From Phycisphaerales bacterium (GTDB lineage Bacteria > Planctomycetota > Phycisphaerae > Phycisphaerales > SM1A02): a DNA stretch of 64,000 bases. Each line of letters begins with the position of its first letter. Within the stretch, counting starts at the first letter, position 1. Below are positions 1-9,679 of the stretch, in pieces. Position numbers and translations under genes: made by a program. Under the pieces are notes generated by a model. That model worked only from the letters and a program-made list of their open reading frames with translations, ran no database searches and was not told the DNA's origin. The stretch lies in assembly GCA_029260575.1 (NCBI GenBank), contig JAJDDB010000035.1:186001-250000 (forward strand). Direction: 5' to 3'.

Positions 1-576
1 CTAACTTCAGAGTTCCTTAAACATAAATTCGACCAGGCACAGACTTTCGAATCATTCGTTGCCACCGGCGAAGCAGACAATCACCGCGGCAAATGGGATG
101 AGCGATACGGCAGGCTTGCACTCGATGAGGGCCAACTCGGTCTGATCCGTGGGTTTTCTCGCACGTATAACGTGCTCTGCCTGTCGGGCATCTGGTGCGG
201 CGATTGCGCATTGCAGGGTGCTGCAATGCAGCGCATTGCTGAGGCCAATCCCGACCGTATTAATCTGCGGTTCCTGGGGCGCACTGAAGACCACGCTGAC
301 CTTATCACGCGATGCCAGATCAACGCGGGCTTTCGTGTGCCGGTGACGTGGTTTCTGGCTGAGGACTTTGAACCGGTCAGCAGGTTCGGCGATCGAACAT
401 TAAGTCGGTATCGATCGATGGCTCGCAAGCAGCTTTCGGAAGGCGCAGTGCTCGTTCAAGCCCCCCCGCCGGTCGATCCCATCGCAACAGTGCTGCAGGA
501 GGTGCTCGATGAGTTTGAGCGCGTGCATCTGCTGCTGCGCACCAGCGGCCGGTTGCGCGCCAAACATGGCGATTGA
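1..576 (+). CDS. Thioredoxin-fold family protein, 5'-truncated
   Basis: The reading frame is open from the first base of the window, so the start lies outside it. About 191 codons are visible. The centre contains a WCGDC segment (codons near 175-190), the CxxC redox motif of a thioredoxin fold, preceded by a short hydrophobic strand (NVLCLSG) as in thioredoxin-like proteins. The stretch ending in GFRVPVTWFL fits the cis-proline region (VPVT). This suggests a cytoplasmic thiol-disulfide or bacillithiol-type thioredoxin_9-like protein. Substrate and partners cannot be told. A GTG at 172 could be mistaken for the start, but it would cut off the strand before the CxxC motif. It is followed 48 bases later by the HEAT/VWA genes on the same strand. 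Confidence 0.75.
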   Translation, partial: LTSEFLKHKFDQAQTFESFVATGEADNHRGKWDERYGRLALDEGQLGLIRGFSRTYNVLCLSGIWCGDCALQGAAMQRIAEANPDRINLRFLGRTEDHADLITRCQINAGFRVPVTWFLAEDFEPVSRFGDRTLSRYRSMARKQLSEGAVLVQAPPPVDPIATVLQEVLDEFERVHLLLRTSGRLRAKHGD

Positions 577-624
577 CGCCGGTCAATCGCATCTTGCACA
601 AGCCCGCGGCCGTACACTTGTGCG

Positions 625-2055
625 ATGATGCTGCGGACTGCATTACTCCTGTCTTTTGTCGTCCTGTTCGGTTTATCCGAACGATCGCAAACCGACGCCC
701 CCGTAGTTGCTGAGCACGTCGATGCGGCGACCGCGGAAGACGCCGATGCTCAGACGCGACGCCTCATGGTTGACACCATGGACGATCGGCACTGGCTGAT
801 CCGCGCGGTGGCGGCGCTTCGACTGGAAACGTGGCAGCACGCCGATGCTCTGGCTCTGCTTCAGCAACTTGCATCAGATTCGGACTGGCGCGTGCGCAGT
901 TTCGCGGTGCGCGCACTTGCACGTCGGGCCGACGGACAGCCGCTGCTTGCGAATCTCAACGATCGTTCGCCGCACGTCATGCGCACCGCTCTGCTCTACG
1001 GAATCACTGTGGATGTGAAACGGCTGCGCCAGCATATTGCCCGGCAACTCAGTGAAAGCAATCTCGACGATGTGCTGCTTGGCGTGGAACTTGCAGCTCT
1101 AAGCGCCGATGCGACCCTGCACGAACGGGCGCAAACAATCCTCGCAGAGCTCATCCCCCGGCTGGATGACAATGAACTACTCGTGCTCAGCGATCGCCTT
1201 GGTGCAGCGTGTGGATTGGCAGCCGAAGCAACGCGTGCCGACTGGCAGTTGTGGATCGATGATGACAGCGCTTCCATCGTCGTCAAACCTCGCACACATG
1301 CGCCGAGTTGGACGACAGTTGACAACGATGCGGCTGTCGACGATGCACAACCCGAAACACGCGCATCCATTGCCGCGCTCGACGACACACGATTTATCGC
1401 ATTTCGTGATGACTATCTGCGAAGTCTGCGGCGCCAGTCGATTGATCTTGTTATCTGTATTGATCGCTCGACATCAATGACGCAGACGATCAACGCAGTC
1501 AAGACAAGCACATCATTGCTGATAAATTTCATGGACAACGCATCTGCATCCGCGCGCGTCGGTGTGGTGACGTATGCAGGGCATCCGAGCGAGCTTACGG
1601 CATTACCGCTTTCGAATCGACCGGCACAGGTGCAGCAATTCGTACGCAGTATCGGGCTTGGCCATGGCTCGATCGAAACCGTGACCCTCGCGCTTACAAC
1701 TGCGCTGGATACAAATACATTTCGAAAGAATGCGCTGAAGGTCGTCATTCTGATCGGCGATGAGCCGTATCAGAAACGTAATCGCACTGAATTGCAGGCG
1801 CTGCTGGAGCGTGCGCTCGATGAAGAAATTGTTGTCTGCACTGTCAAAGCGGGCAGCGAAGAGCGCAGGAATGTTGCAGAAGGTGCGACGTTTCTGCCGG
1901 AGTTCGAGGAAATTGCCCGTAGTGGCGGAGGGCGCTGTGCTGATCTCTTTGAGCCGTCTGATGTCGCTCGGCTGATTCTGGCGCTGGCGATCGGAGGTTC
2001 CTGGCCGCAGCAGCTTGGTGATCTGCTGGCGGTATACAGTGAATGTGTGCCATAG
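625..2055 (+). CDS. Secreted HEAT-repeat/VWA-domain protein (paralogue 1 of 3)
   Basis: This 476-residue protein starts with a hydrophobic signal-like segment (residues 2-17). HEAT-like helical repeats with WLIRAVAALRL and WRVRSFAVRAL patterns follow (about 45-200). A C-terminal von Willebrand factor A domain spans about 265-470. The VWA metal site is the canonical DxSxS form (D280-R-S-T-S), so divalent-metal-dependent ligand binding is plausible. It is the first of three tandem genes with the same architecture. An ATG at 628 is an alternative start. The combination suggests an exported scaffold or adhesion protein. No enzyme activity is indicated and the true role is unknown. Confidence 0.8.
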   Translation: MMLRTALLLSFVVLFGLSERSQTDAPVVAEHVDAATAEDADAQTRRLMVDTMDDRHWLIRAVAALRLETWQHADALALLQQLASDSDWRVRSFAVRALARRADGQPLLANLNDRSPHVMRTALLYGITVDVKRLRQHIARQLSESNLDDVLLGVELAALSADATLHERAQTILAELIPRLDDNELLVLSDRLGAACGLAAEATRADWQLWIDDDSASIVVKPRTHAPSWTTVDNDAAVDDAQPETRASIAALDDTRFIAFRDDYLRSLRRQSIDLVICIDRSTSMTQTINAVKTSTSLLINFMDNASASARVGVVTYAGHPSELTALPLSNRPAQVQQFVRSIGLGHGSIETVTLALTTALDTNTFRKNALKVVILIGDEPYQKRNRTELQALLERALDEEIVVCTVKAGSEERRNVAEGATFLPEFEEIARSGGGRCADLFEPSDVARLILALAIGGSWPQQLGDLLAVYSECVP

Positions 2056-2120
2056 GGCACATTGACCGGAATGTCGGTCAGGTCTCGACGGATACCGGCA
2101 GCGGAGTTGTCTTTGTGAAT

Positions 2121-3593
2121 ATGGCTCTACTGTTTCTGCGCATGCTGGTCGTGGTCGTGCTGTGCGCCGCTGCGCCGGCTGTCGCTGTCCAGATGACGCC
2201 ACAGAATCCGGCTGGGCCTGCGCGCACGCCGTGGGAGCAGATGCCCAGCGGTGAACGCGAAGTGCTGCTGCAGATGCTCAGCTCATCGGACTGGCCGTTT
2301 CGCGTTTTCGGGTTGGAACGGCTGCAGCGCTACGAAGACGGCGAAGTGTTGAGACTGCTTGGCAACGCAATCAAGGATCCGCAGTGGCAGGTGCGCTGCT
2401 TCGCGCTGCGTCAGGCGCAGCAGATGGGGATCGTCGTCACGCCGTCTGACTTGGCCAGTGAAACGGACGGCAGAGTCATACGCGCTGCGCTGCAGCATGG
2501 CGTTGCCATACCGAACACAACTGTCGCGCCGGCTGCGCGGAAGCTGATGCGCAGTCAGGTCTTTGATGATGTCATGCTCGGCATCGAATTGGCAGCAGCA
2601 ACCGACGATGACACGCTGCGCAACGATGCTGCGGTTGTCGTCAAACGGATTATTCTCAACATGAACGATGCACTGGCTGCGTATCTCGGCAAACGACTGT
2701 CGAGGGTGGTCGGGCTGTCCGAGCCGATGCGCACCGCACGCACCTGGCGCGACTGGCTGAATATGGTGCGTGGCGAGATCGTCTTTGCAGCGCCGCCGGC
2801 AAAGCATGACCCGCTTGCAGGCACATCGTTTGTACATGAAGCGCCGATCATTGCAGAGATGGACAGCGCCGAATTCATACGGCTGATCGATTACCTGACA
2901 GCCCTGCGGCAGCGGGATCTTGACGTTGCCATCGCAATGGACAGCACGTCGTCGATGTTGCCGATGGTCAGCGAAGCCCGGGCGGGTGTGGATTCACTGA
3001 TTCAGTTTCTCAGCGATCTGTCACATACCATGCGCTTCGGCTTTGTTGCATATCGAGATCACGACAACCCGCCGGTCTGTCAGCATCATGAATTGAGCGA
3101 TGAGATTCAATCGATTCGCGCGTTTCTATTCAGTGTTCGCATTACCGGCGGGGCTGACTATCCCGAGGCAGTTCTTGACGGTCTGGAACGATGTGCAGAA
3201 CTGAATTTCCGGGGCACAGCAGAACGGCAGATTATTCTGGTCGGCGATGCGCCGCCGCATGCACGCGACGGCCAGCGCTTGCTGCGCGTGTTGGAACACT
3301 TCAGCGAGACAGGCATCACTGTGCATGCAGTACATGTTCCAATGGAGTTTCCGGAGCAGTACACGCGCGGGCTTTCAGCTGATCAGGCGCTTGCCTCTGA
3401 GCGTTTTCTGGAACAGTACAACGAGAGTACAGCCCGGGCCTTCAGCGAAATTGCTGATCAGGGTGCGGGGCGATTTATGAGCCTCAAACGGGCTGAGCAT
3501 CTTGTGCCTGCAGTGATGCATTTTTCAATCAATCGGCACTGGTGGCCGGTGTTCGACGACTTTTATGAGCAGTATCTGGAATTGTGCCGGTAA
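2121..3593 (+). CDS. Secreted HEAT-repeat/VWA-domain protein (paralogue 2 of 3)
   Basis: This is the second tandem paralogue, about 490 residues from ATG 2121. That start puts a clear signal peptide (MALLFLRMLVVVVLC, then Ala-rich to about residue 25) at the N-terminus. The frame stays open further upstream and overlaps the end of the previous gene, which is unlikely to be translated. HEAT-like repeats (WPFRVFGLERL, WQVRCFALRQA) precede a VWA domain with D274-S-T-S-S, so Thr replaces the usual second metal-site Ser. The domain also carries GGADYPEAVLDGL and ILVGDAPPH, typical of the VWA subgroup with a GGxDxPE loop. Its function is unknown and an extracytoplasmic location is inferred. Confidence 0.8.
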   Translation: MALLFLRMLVVVVLCAAAPAVAVQMTPQNPAGPARTPWEQMPSGEREVLLQMLSSSDWPFRVFGLERLQRYEDGEVLRLLGNAIKDPQWQVRCFALRQAQQMGIVVTPSDLASETDGRVIRAALQHGVAIPNTTVAPAARKLMRSQVFDDVMLGIELAAATDDDTLRNDAAVVVKRIILNMNDALAAYLGKRLSRVVGLSEPMRTARTWRDWLNMVRGEIVFAAPPAKHDPLAGTSFVHEAPIIAEMDSAEFIRLIDYLTALRQRDLDVAIAMDSTSSMLPMVSEARAGVDSLIQFLSDLSHTMRFGFVAYRDHDNPPVCQHHELSDEIQSIRAFLFSVRITGGADYPEAVLDGLERCAELNFRGTAERQIILVGDAPPHARDGQRLLRVLEHFSETGITVHAVHVPMEFPEQYTRGLSADQALASERFLEQYNESTARAFSEIADQGAGRFMSLKRAEHLVPAVMHFSINRHWWPVFDDFYEQYLELCR

Positions 3594-3636
3594 TCTGATG
3601 CAGCCGGGATTGGTCGCGAGCGTATAGCATGTCACT

Positions 3637-5052
3637 GTGCATCAAAGACTGACACGTGCGTGTTCGATCGTTTGTGCGTTGTGCCTGTCTACAACGGCAG
3701 CAGCGATGCAGGCGCAGGATGACGCGCCAGCGAATACTGCTGCCGATGCAACTGCCCCAGTCGATGTTCGCAGCGCACTGCGCGAAGTTGCACCGGTGGA
3801 ACGGCAAACGTTGACAGCACTGCTGCACAGTGAATCGTGGGCACGGCGAGCGATTGCAGCGGCGCGGCTGGAACGATATAGCGACGACGAGGCACGCACA
3901 ATTCTGAGAAATCTGCTCGACGATCGGGCGTGGCAAGTGCAGTGTTTTGCGGTCCGTTCACTCGCGCGCATCGGCGCATCCATTGACCCGGACTGGATCA
4001 ACAGGCAGGAAAACCCGCGGGTGCTGCGAGCACTGCTTCGACATCGGTATCCCATGGACCTGCAGCGTCTCAGCAAAGGCGTGGAAGCACTTGCAAAATC
4101 CGCTGATCTGCATAACAAAATGCTTGCTGTAGAGCTTGGTGCTGCAAGTGGTGATGCAACACTCATGGCGGTGGCAACGGAAACATTGCGCACGCTGGTG
4201 CTGCGGATGAAGCGAACTGATGCAGACCTGTCGCCACGCATTGCGCAGTTGACGAATGTCATCGATCCACATCGGACACACGCCTGGCGGCAGTGGATCA
4301 TGAAAAAAGGGCGCGGCCTGGAGCTGGAACATTGTTATGCGTTGCCGGCAGATGGAATTGCTGAACCTGCAGCGCTGGCGCTGCTGGAACCGCAGATGTT
4401 CAGTGATCTCGAGCAGTACATCGAGCAGCTTGGTGAACGGAATGTGGACCTGGCTATTGTGCTGGACTGCACAGCGAGTATGTATGGTGAACTTGCCCAG
4501 GCGCAGGGCGAAATTGATCAGATGATGCAGTTCATTGGTGATGTGGTTGCATCACTGCGCGTTGGCATTGTCGCGTATCGAGACCGGCGCGATCGCTTTG
4601 ATACCAAGGGGTGGGATTTCACCGCAGATATTGATGAAGCGCGGCGACGCTTGTGGACATTGACTGCTGAAGGCGGCGGCGACGGCCCGGAGATGGTCTA
4701 CGAAGCGCTCAAGGGTGCGTACATGAATCTGTCGTGGATGCGCGAGCATGAAAAGGTGCTGGTGTTGATAGGTGATGCGCCGCCACATGTCGGCTACGGC
4801 TCCAAGTGCGTCGATCTAGCACGCCGCGGTTTTGAGGAAGCGGAATTGATCACGCATGTTATTGAAGCGGACGGGCGCGATGATCGATCCGTCAAACACT
4901 TCCCGGCGATCGCTGAGGCAGGCGGCGGGCGCTGCGTTTCGCTGCTGGACAATGACTCACTGGTGGTTGAAATTACCGGCCTGACGCTTGGCACACGATT
5001 TGATGATGAGCTCACCGCGTTCTTTGGAATGTATCTGGAACTGTGCCGATAG
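3637..5052 (+). CDS. Secreted HEAT-repeat/VWA-domain protein (paralogue 3 of 3)
   Basis: This third paralogue has 471 residues and begins at GTG 3637, where the protein starts with a signal peptide (ACSIVCALCLSTTAAA, then MQAQDD after the likely cut). HEAT-like repeats (WARRAIAAARL, WQVQCFAVRSL) occupy about 65-200. The VWA domain at about 265-470 has D277-C-T-A-S (Thr in place of Ser), a GGGDGPE loop and VLIGDAPPH. All three proteins end with the related string YxECV or YLELCR, so the C-terminus is conserved and may matter. Only 43 bases separate it from paralogue 2, so co-transcription is likely. Confidence 0.8.
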   Translation: MHQRLTRACSIVCALCLSTTAAAMQAQDDAPANTAADATAPVDVRSALREVAPVERQTLTALLHSESWARRAIAAARLERYSDDEARTILRNLLDDRAWQVQCFAVRSLARIGASIDPDWINRQENPRVLRALLRHRYPMDLQRLSKGVEALAKSADLHNKMLAVELGAASGDATLMAVATETLRTLVLRMKRTDADLSPRIAQLTNVIDPHRTHAWRQWIMKKGRGLELEHCYALPADGIAEPAALALLEPQMFSDLEQYIEQLGERNVDLAIVLDCTASMYGELAQAQGEIDQMMQFIGDVVASLRVGIVAYRDRRDRFDTKGWDFTADIDEARRRLWTLTAEGGGDGPEMVYEALKGAYMNLSWMREHEKVLVLIGDAPPHVGYGSKCVDLARRGFEEAELITHVIEADGRDDRSVKHFPAIAEAGGGRCVSLLDNDSLVVEITGLTLGTRFDDELTAFFGMYLELCR

Positions 5053-5227
5053 TCTCGCGCAAACGGCGACATGATCCGATAATACCACTGCGGGCAAGGG
5101 TTGCATCGTTTATCGACGTTGCCTGACTGAACTGACCGGTTCAATGTGCCGAAACTGATGTGGATCATCGACGTGCGCGATCGCTCTGAGGGTGATCGAT
5201 GCCGTTGACACAACCACGAGAACAGTC

Positions 5228-6181
5228 ATGAAAAAACAACGCAATCACACGACCACGATTGTCACGTACGCATTGCTCGCAGCTATTGGAGCAGCGCCGT
5301 TTGCACTTCCCGATGCGTTCATCATCCCGACGGTGCAGGCTGCGACCTATACCGAACAGCCGCCCGTTCTTGAGCTGACGGGTATCGTGCGCGACTTCAA
5401 GGAATGGAATGTACCCGGCGGACACATCGACTTTGACAAGGACGGAAGAAGCAGCACGCTGATGGGCTGCAGCGGCCTTATCTGGTGCGGCAATGTGGCG
5501 ACGCAACTCGGCGCCGACGGCAATCCGACGTTTACCGGCAATGGATTTTCCGTCGACACCCAATGGACCGACAGCGGCGGCCAGTCGATCTGTTATGCAT
5601 TGTACGACGCCACGCTCGGAGACTCTGCGGGGACCAAGGCATGTGATTCCACGGGCGGCATCGACTCGCAGGCCAGCTTTGACCAGTGGTACACCGATGT
5701 CGCGGGTGTGAATATGTCCGCACCGCTGACGCTGCGATTGCTGCGCGAACCCGATGGCAGTTACGTTTTCGATGACAAAGTCGATCTCATCTATTCAACA
5801 CGTGGCGGATTCTTTCCGATTGATGAGCGTCTGTACGGCAACCCGCCGGTGAAGAAGAGCGTTGATCACAACTTCCACTTCACATTTGAATTGCATACTC
5901 GATTTACCTACGACGCCTCAGGTGCGCAGGTCTTCCAGTTCACGGGTGATGATGATGTGTGGGTGTTCGTCGATGGCAAGCTCGTGATTGATCTCGGCGG
6001 CATCCATGTTGCGCGTAGCCAGTACGTTGATCTGAATCGCCTCGGCCTGGAAGATGGCAAGACGTATTCGCTGGACTTCTTCTTCGCAGAGCGCAACCGC
6101 ACGCAATCGAATTTCCGGATTGTGACGAATCTGGAATTGCAGTCCCGTGATCTGACGGGCATTACCGAGCAGTTCGATTGA
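5228..6181 (+). CDS. Fibro-slime domain secreted protein
   Basis: This 317-residue exported protein starts at ATG 5228 with a Lys-rich then hydrophobic signal peptide ending near VQAATYTE. The frame runs 36 bases further upstream, but that start would bury the signal. It opens with the fibro-slime pattern ELTGIVRDFKEWN and ends with the family's best-conserved block: FTGDDDVWVFVDGKLVIDLGG, then H, then GKTYSLDFFFAERN. Fibro-slime domains, related to the PA14 beta-barrel, occur in Dictyostelium prespore-inducing proteins and in bacterial cell-surface or cellulose-associated proteins. A carbohydrate- or matrix-binding role outside the cell is inferred. It lies on the same strand as the VWA trio, 175 bases downstream, and ends at a hairpin terminator. 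Confidence 0.85.
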   Translation: MKKQRNHTTTIVTYALLAAIGAAPFALPDAFIIPTVQAATYTEQPPVLELTGIVRDFKEWNVPGGHIDFDKDGRSSTLMGCSGLIWCGNVATQLGADGNPTFTGNGFSVDTQWTDSGGQSICYALYDATLGDSAGTKACDSTGGIDSQASFDQWYTDVAGVNMSAPLTLRLLREPDGSYVFDDKVDLIYSTRGGFFPIDERLYGNPPVKKSVDHNFHFTFELHTRFTYDASGAQVFQFTGDDDVWVFVDGKLVIDLGGIHVARSQYVDLNRLGLEDGKTYSLDFFFAERNRTQSNFRIVTNLELQSRDLTGITEQFD

Positions 6182-6214
6182 ATTGACTACTACTGATAAC
6201 ACTCAACGAAAATG

Positions 6215-6248
6215 AAACGGCCCGGATCGAAAGTGATCCGGGCCGTTT
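6215..6248. terminator. Bidirectional hairpin terminator
   Basis: A perfect 14-base inverted repeat, aaacggcccggatc with loop gaaagt and then gatccgggccgttt, carries A tracts on one side and T tracts on the other. It lies between the convergent fibro-slime gene (+) and the Cys-rich gene (-) and could end transcripts from both. Confidence 0.85.
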
Positions 6249-6286
6249 CTGTTGTATCACGACAATGTCTGCAACAACGATTTGTG

Positions 6287-8254
6287 TTACGGACACGGCG
6301 TCGGCGACCAGAAGCCGAGCAGATCAAGCAGATCGAAGACATCAACGTTGTCAAACGGCGCTGCAATATCCGCGCCGTTTCCATTGGTGTTCCAGTTGGA
6401 CAGCAGTTCGAGCAGGTCGAAAACGTTGACAAGCCCATCCTGTCCCGGGCCATTGGAATCTGCGATGTCAGCAGGGCATGTTGTGCAATCATCGCAGGTC
6501 GTTCCGTGGCCGGCGTAGGTCGCATTGGGAATGCCTTCGCAGTTCGGCTGGGAATCGATAATGCAGCTTCCACTTTCAAGGCAGCATGCGCCGACCGCAG
6601 GGTTCTTCTCGCAGTCATCGGCTGTGCCGTTCATGTCCGCATCACCGCAGTCGGTGCCCATACCCTGCCAGGTAGCGCCGGGAATAGCGATGCAGTTGGC
6701 TTCGATTTCATTGATGCAGTTGCCGTTGGCCAGACAGCACGCGCCCACGGGTTGCGGGCAGAGGCCGGGCTCGCAGAAGACTTCGTGGCCCTGGAACGTT
6801 CCGCCCAAAGTGGCGCAGTCGGTCTCGAACTCATCAGTGCAGGAGCCATCAGGCATGCAGCATGCGCCGAAGGGATTACAGACGAACGTATTGCAGTCGG
6901 TGTCAATACCCTGGAAGTTTCCGCCGGCCACGCCACAGTTGCCGAACGACAACGTTACGCAATTGTTGTCAGAGAAGCAGCACGCGCCGAGCGAGTCGGG
7001 ACATGATGTGCCAACGCACTGCACGCCGGGGCCGGACCAGACGGAGAACATGCCGCTTCCGGGATCATTCCGCGTTGCGCACTCGGCTTCGGTTTCGAGC
7101 GCACATGTCGCGCCGGCCGGGCCGGGTGGGTCCTGCGGGAAGAAGCAGCATGCGCCGACGGGGTCGGGACAACCTTCGACATTACAGTCGGTGCCGTCGC
7201 CCTGGAAGGAGCCGCCTTGGTTGTTGCAGTTGATAAGGAAGTCGTCGGTGCAGGTTCCGTTGCTGAAACAACACGCGCCGAACGGTTCATCGGGGCAGTC
7301 AAACGGTTCGTAGGTGACGCGGATGTTCCAGTCGCCGGAGGGACGGAACGCGCCGAGGTTAGAGAAGCGATGCCACCCGCCTGGGCAGACGAACCCCGCC
7401 GGGGTACAGCCCGGCAAGCAATACAGCCAGTTCTGTGTCGGGAAGTTCGGGTTGTTGGGCACCGGTGTATCGGTTGTCGGAAACGCATTGGAGTTCGTCG
7501 GCGGCGGACAGCACGCAGCCTGTGTAAGCCCAAAGTTGCACGGCGCCGTCGGCGGGTTGTTGTGCTGGTCAATACGGTAGGCAACGGAGAAGGTATCGCT
7601 GCCATTATTCTGCACGACAATCTGATCGGGGTCAGTCGGGTCTACGGTCACCTGAATATTCAAACCGTTCGTGCCCGGCGGCATGACCGCGTGCGGCAAA
7701 ATCACGTCATCGGAAGAGAACGTAGCGACGAGATTGCCGGTGTCGGGTGTGCCTTCCCAGACAAGTATGGACCAATGCGTTGTCGTGGTGACTGTCGCAT
7801 TTTGCTGGGCGAGAATCATCTCGGTGGTGCGCACGATGATCGGGAATTCCGCAGGGTCCGCGACGATGGAGATACCTGCCATTTCTCCTTCGACGAATCC
7901 TGCCTGCAGGACGAATGTACCCCCGCCGAAGTCTGCTGAGGAATACGTAACCACCGGGGGCGGGCAGGCTGCGCCGCCTCGGGCTGCGCCGGGAGTCTGA
8001 AGCGCGCCGAGTGGAGTGATGTCTGCGTGCAGCAACGTCGGCTGTTGAATATCTGTTGCAATCTCGATCGGTTCCTGCAACGGAGGTATCTGTCGCTCGC
8101 TTTTCAGAGCCTTGGCAGACTGCGCGCTGGACTGCTGACTTGTTGCAGAAACGCCAGCAAGCGCAGCAAGCGCGATCAGGCTGAATCCTGCACCGAGGCG
8201 GGCGATTCCAGAGCGACGAACATTGGACGACAGCGTCGAAACGTGACCGTTCAT
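6287..8254 (-). CDS. Secreted Cys-rich GACC-repeat protein with dockerin-like C-terminus
   Basis: The protein has 655 residues. A signal peptide (about residues 18-45) is followed by a beta-rich region (about 95-320) with its own Cys pairs. Six Cys-rich repeats of about 40-55 residues then begin near 324, 366, 422, 462, 502 and 553. Each starts GACC and follows the plan GACC-x(3-4)-G-x-C ... C ... G-x-F/W-x-G ... C. The last 60 residues hold a dockerin-like pair (CPADIADSNG, then GLVNVFDLLELLSNW and NVDVFDLLDLLGFWS, ending TPCP), the tag seen on many Phycisphaerae exported proteins. The start is supported by GGAGG about 6 bases before ATG 8254. The function is probably structural or surface-binding; the cysteines imply an oxidising, extracytoplasmic place. 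Confidence 0.85.
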   Translation of the reverse strand: MNGHVSTLSSNVRRSGIARLGAGFSLIALAALAGVSATSQQSSAQSAKALKSERQIPPLQEPIEIATDIQQPTLLHADITPLGALQTPGAARGGAACPPPVVTYSSADFGGGTFVLQAGFVEGEMAGISIVADPAEFPIIVRTTEMILAQQNATVTTTTHWSILVWEGTPDTGNLVATFSSDDVILPHAVMPPGTNGLNIQVTVDPTDPDQIVVQNNGSDTFSVAYRIDQHNNPPTAPCNFGLTQAACCPPPTNSNAFPTTDTPVPNNPNFPTQNWLYCLPGCTPAGFVCPGGWHRFSNLGAFRPSGDWNIRVTYEPFDCPDEPFGACCFSNGTCTDDFLINCNNQGGSFQGDGTDCNVEGCPDPVGACCFFPQDPPGPAGATCALETEAECATRNDPGSGMFSVWSGPGVQCVGTSCPDSLGACCFSDNNCVTLSFGNCGVAGGNFQGIDTDCNTFVCNPFGACCMPDGSCTDEFETDCATLGGTFQGHEVFCEPGLCPQPVGACCLANGNCINEIEANCIAIPGATWQGMGTDCGDADMNGTADDCEKNPAVGACCLESGSCIIDSQPNCEGIPNATYAGHGTTCDDCTTCPADIADSNGPGQDGLVNVFDLLELLSNWNTNGNGADIAAPFDNVDVFDLLDLLGFWSPTPCP

Positions 8255-8490
8255 AGAGCTCCTCCGAGCGGGCGATGTGTTGAGTCCGGCAAACGCACCC
8301 CAAAGACTACCTACCCCAGCTTGCCAGCATCAACAGGTCGAGAATTGTGTGCTCCAGTTTGCCCGAAGCTTTGGGGCAGAACAAGCGAAATCGGTCAGCA
8401 ATACCCAACCGTTGCCCAAATGTAGATATGTTTCAACACACCATCCGGCCGAATCGGGCGTCCGGTTGCGGTGATTGCTTGTGAAGGGGT

Positions 8491-9531
8491 TTAGCTGCGG
8501 TTGGCGGTCCAGCCCGGGGCCGGCCTTTTGCAGGTCGCCCAGCAGGCTTCCAGCAGAGCGGAAATCCCTTCGCCGGAAGCCGAGCTGAATGCGTACACCT
8601 GATCAGCATCGGAGAGACCCAGTTCCGATGAAATTTCCGCAATGACCTTTTGCCGCTGCTCAGCGGGAATCATGTCGATCTTGCTGAGGGCAATGATTGC
8701 CTGCTTTTGCGCAAGTGTGCTTGAATAGCGATGCAGTTCGCTGCGGATTGCATGGTAGTTGGTTGCAGGATCGCTGCCATCCATCGGTTGCGGCTCGATA
8801 AGATGCAGCAGCACGGATGTTCGTTCGATGTGCCGAAGAAACTCGTGGCCGAGGCCAGCTCCTTCCGCTGCGCCTTCGATCAGGCCGGGCAAATCAGCAA
8901 ACACAAGCCGGCGCTGTATATCAAGTTCTACAATGCCCAGGCACGGCTCGAGTGTTGTAAATGGATAGTCCGCAACGCGCGGCGTTGCGCGGCTGATTGC
9001 GCGCACGAGCGTGCTTTTTCCCGCGTTGGGTTTGCCGACAAGGCCGACATCTGCGAGCAGGCGCAGTTCCAGTCGGAGCGTGCGATCTTCCCACTCGCCG
9101 CCGGGGGTTGATTCGCGCGGCGCCTGATTGGTTGCGCTCTTGAATCGATCGTTGCCGAGCCCGCCCCTGCCGCCGTGGGCAACGATCATCCGCTGGCCGT
9201 GTGCGGTGATGTCCGCAACGGGTTCGCCGGTTTCATCATCGACAACGATCGTGCCGACGGGCACTGCAATGACTTTGTCTTCGCCGCCTGCGCCGTGCAT
9301 TTTGGAGCCGGTGCCCTGCACGCCGCTGCCTGCACGAATGTGCGGATGTGCTGCGATCGGCAGCAGCGTGTTGACGGAATCATCACCAATGAGCACAACA
9401 TCACCGCCGTTGCCGCCATCACCGCCATCGGGCCCGCCCTTGGGGACGAACTTCTCACGCCGGAAACTGACGCAGCCATCGCCCCCCTTGCCGGAGCGAA
9501 CATAGATTTTGGCTTCGTCGATGAAGAGCAT
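8491..9531 (-). CDS. obg: GTPase Obg (ribosome-associated)
   Basis: This Spo0B-associated GTP-binding protein (346 residues) is an essential GTPase involved in late 50S assembly and stress signalling. The Gly-rich Obg fold lies at about 1-157 ([28 protein letters not shown]). The G domain follows, with G1 [10 protein letters not shown]3 DLPGL and a G4-type ALSKID. There is no C-terminal OCT domain, so it is the short form. ATG 9531 was chosen because [11 protein letters not shown] is the usual Obg N-terminus; the frame is open 57 bases further upstream. It lies downstream of rpmA, as in most bacteria, but a terminator separates the two. Confidence 0.97.
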   Translation of the reverse strand: MLFIDEAKIYVRSGKGGDGCVSFRREKFVPKGGPDGGDGGNGGDVVLIGDDSVNTLLPIAAHPHIRAGSGVQGTGSKMHGAGGEDKVIAVPVGTIVVDDETGEPVADITAHGQRMIVAHGGRGGLGNDRFKSATNQAPRESTPGGEWEDRTLRLELRLLADVGLVGKPNAGKSTLVRAISRATPRVADYPFTTLEPCLGIVELDIQRRLVFADLPGLIEGAAEGAGLGHEFLRHIERTSVLLHLIEPQPMDGSDPATNYHAIRSELHRYSSTLAQKQAIIALSKIDMIPAEQRQKVIAEISSELGLSDADQVYAFSSASGEGISALLEACWATCKRPAPGWTANRS

Positions 9532-9624
9532 GGGGTGATCGTACCGTAGCCAATGATTATGCGTTGCAGACGGAGGACTGGAGGCCACACACCTGTGTTC
9601 TCAATACTTGTGCAACTCAAATAA

Positions 9625-9654
9625 CAAACCGCGCGACTGGTGTCGCGCGGTTTG
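9625..9654 (-). terminator. Hairpin terminator after rpmA
   Basis: A perfect 13-base stem (caaaccgcgcgac, loop tggt, gtcgcgcggtttg) begins 26 bases after the rpmA stop. On the minus strand it runs into ttatttgag, a T-rich tail. obg must then rely on readthrough or a promoter in the ~95 bases before it. Confidence 0.8.
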
Positions 9655-9679
9655 AATCTGATCGTAGTTTGACTCTCGC

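Noticed and set aside
6560-7290. Evenly spaced repeats considered as a CRISPR array
   Set aside because: The repeats are coding, differ in sequence and encode the GACC motif; there are no identical repeats with unique spacers and no cas genes.
6212-7313. Long plus-strand open frames opposite the Cys-rich protein
   Set aside because: They mirror the repeated Cys-rich coding sequence; the minus-strand protein has a signal peptide, RBS and a recognisable C-terminus.
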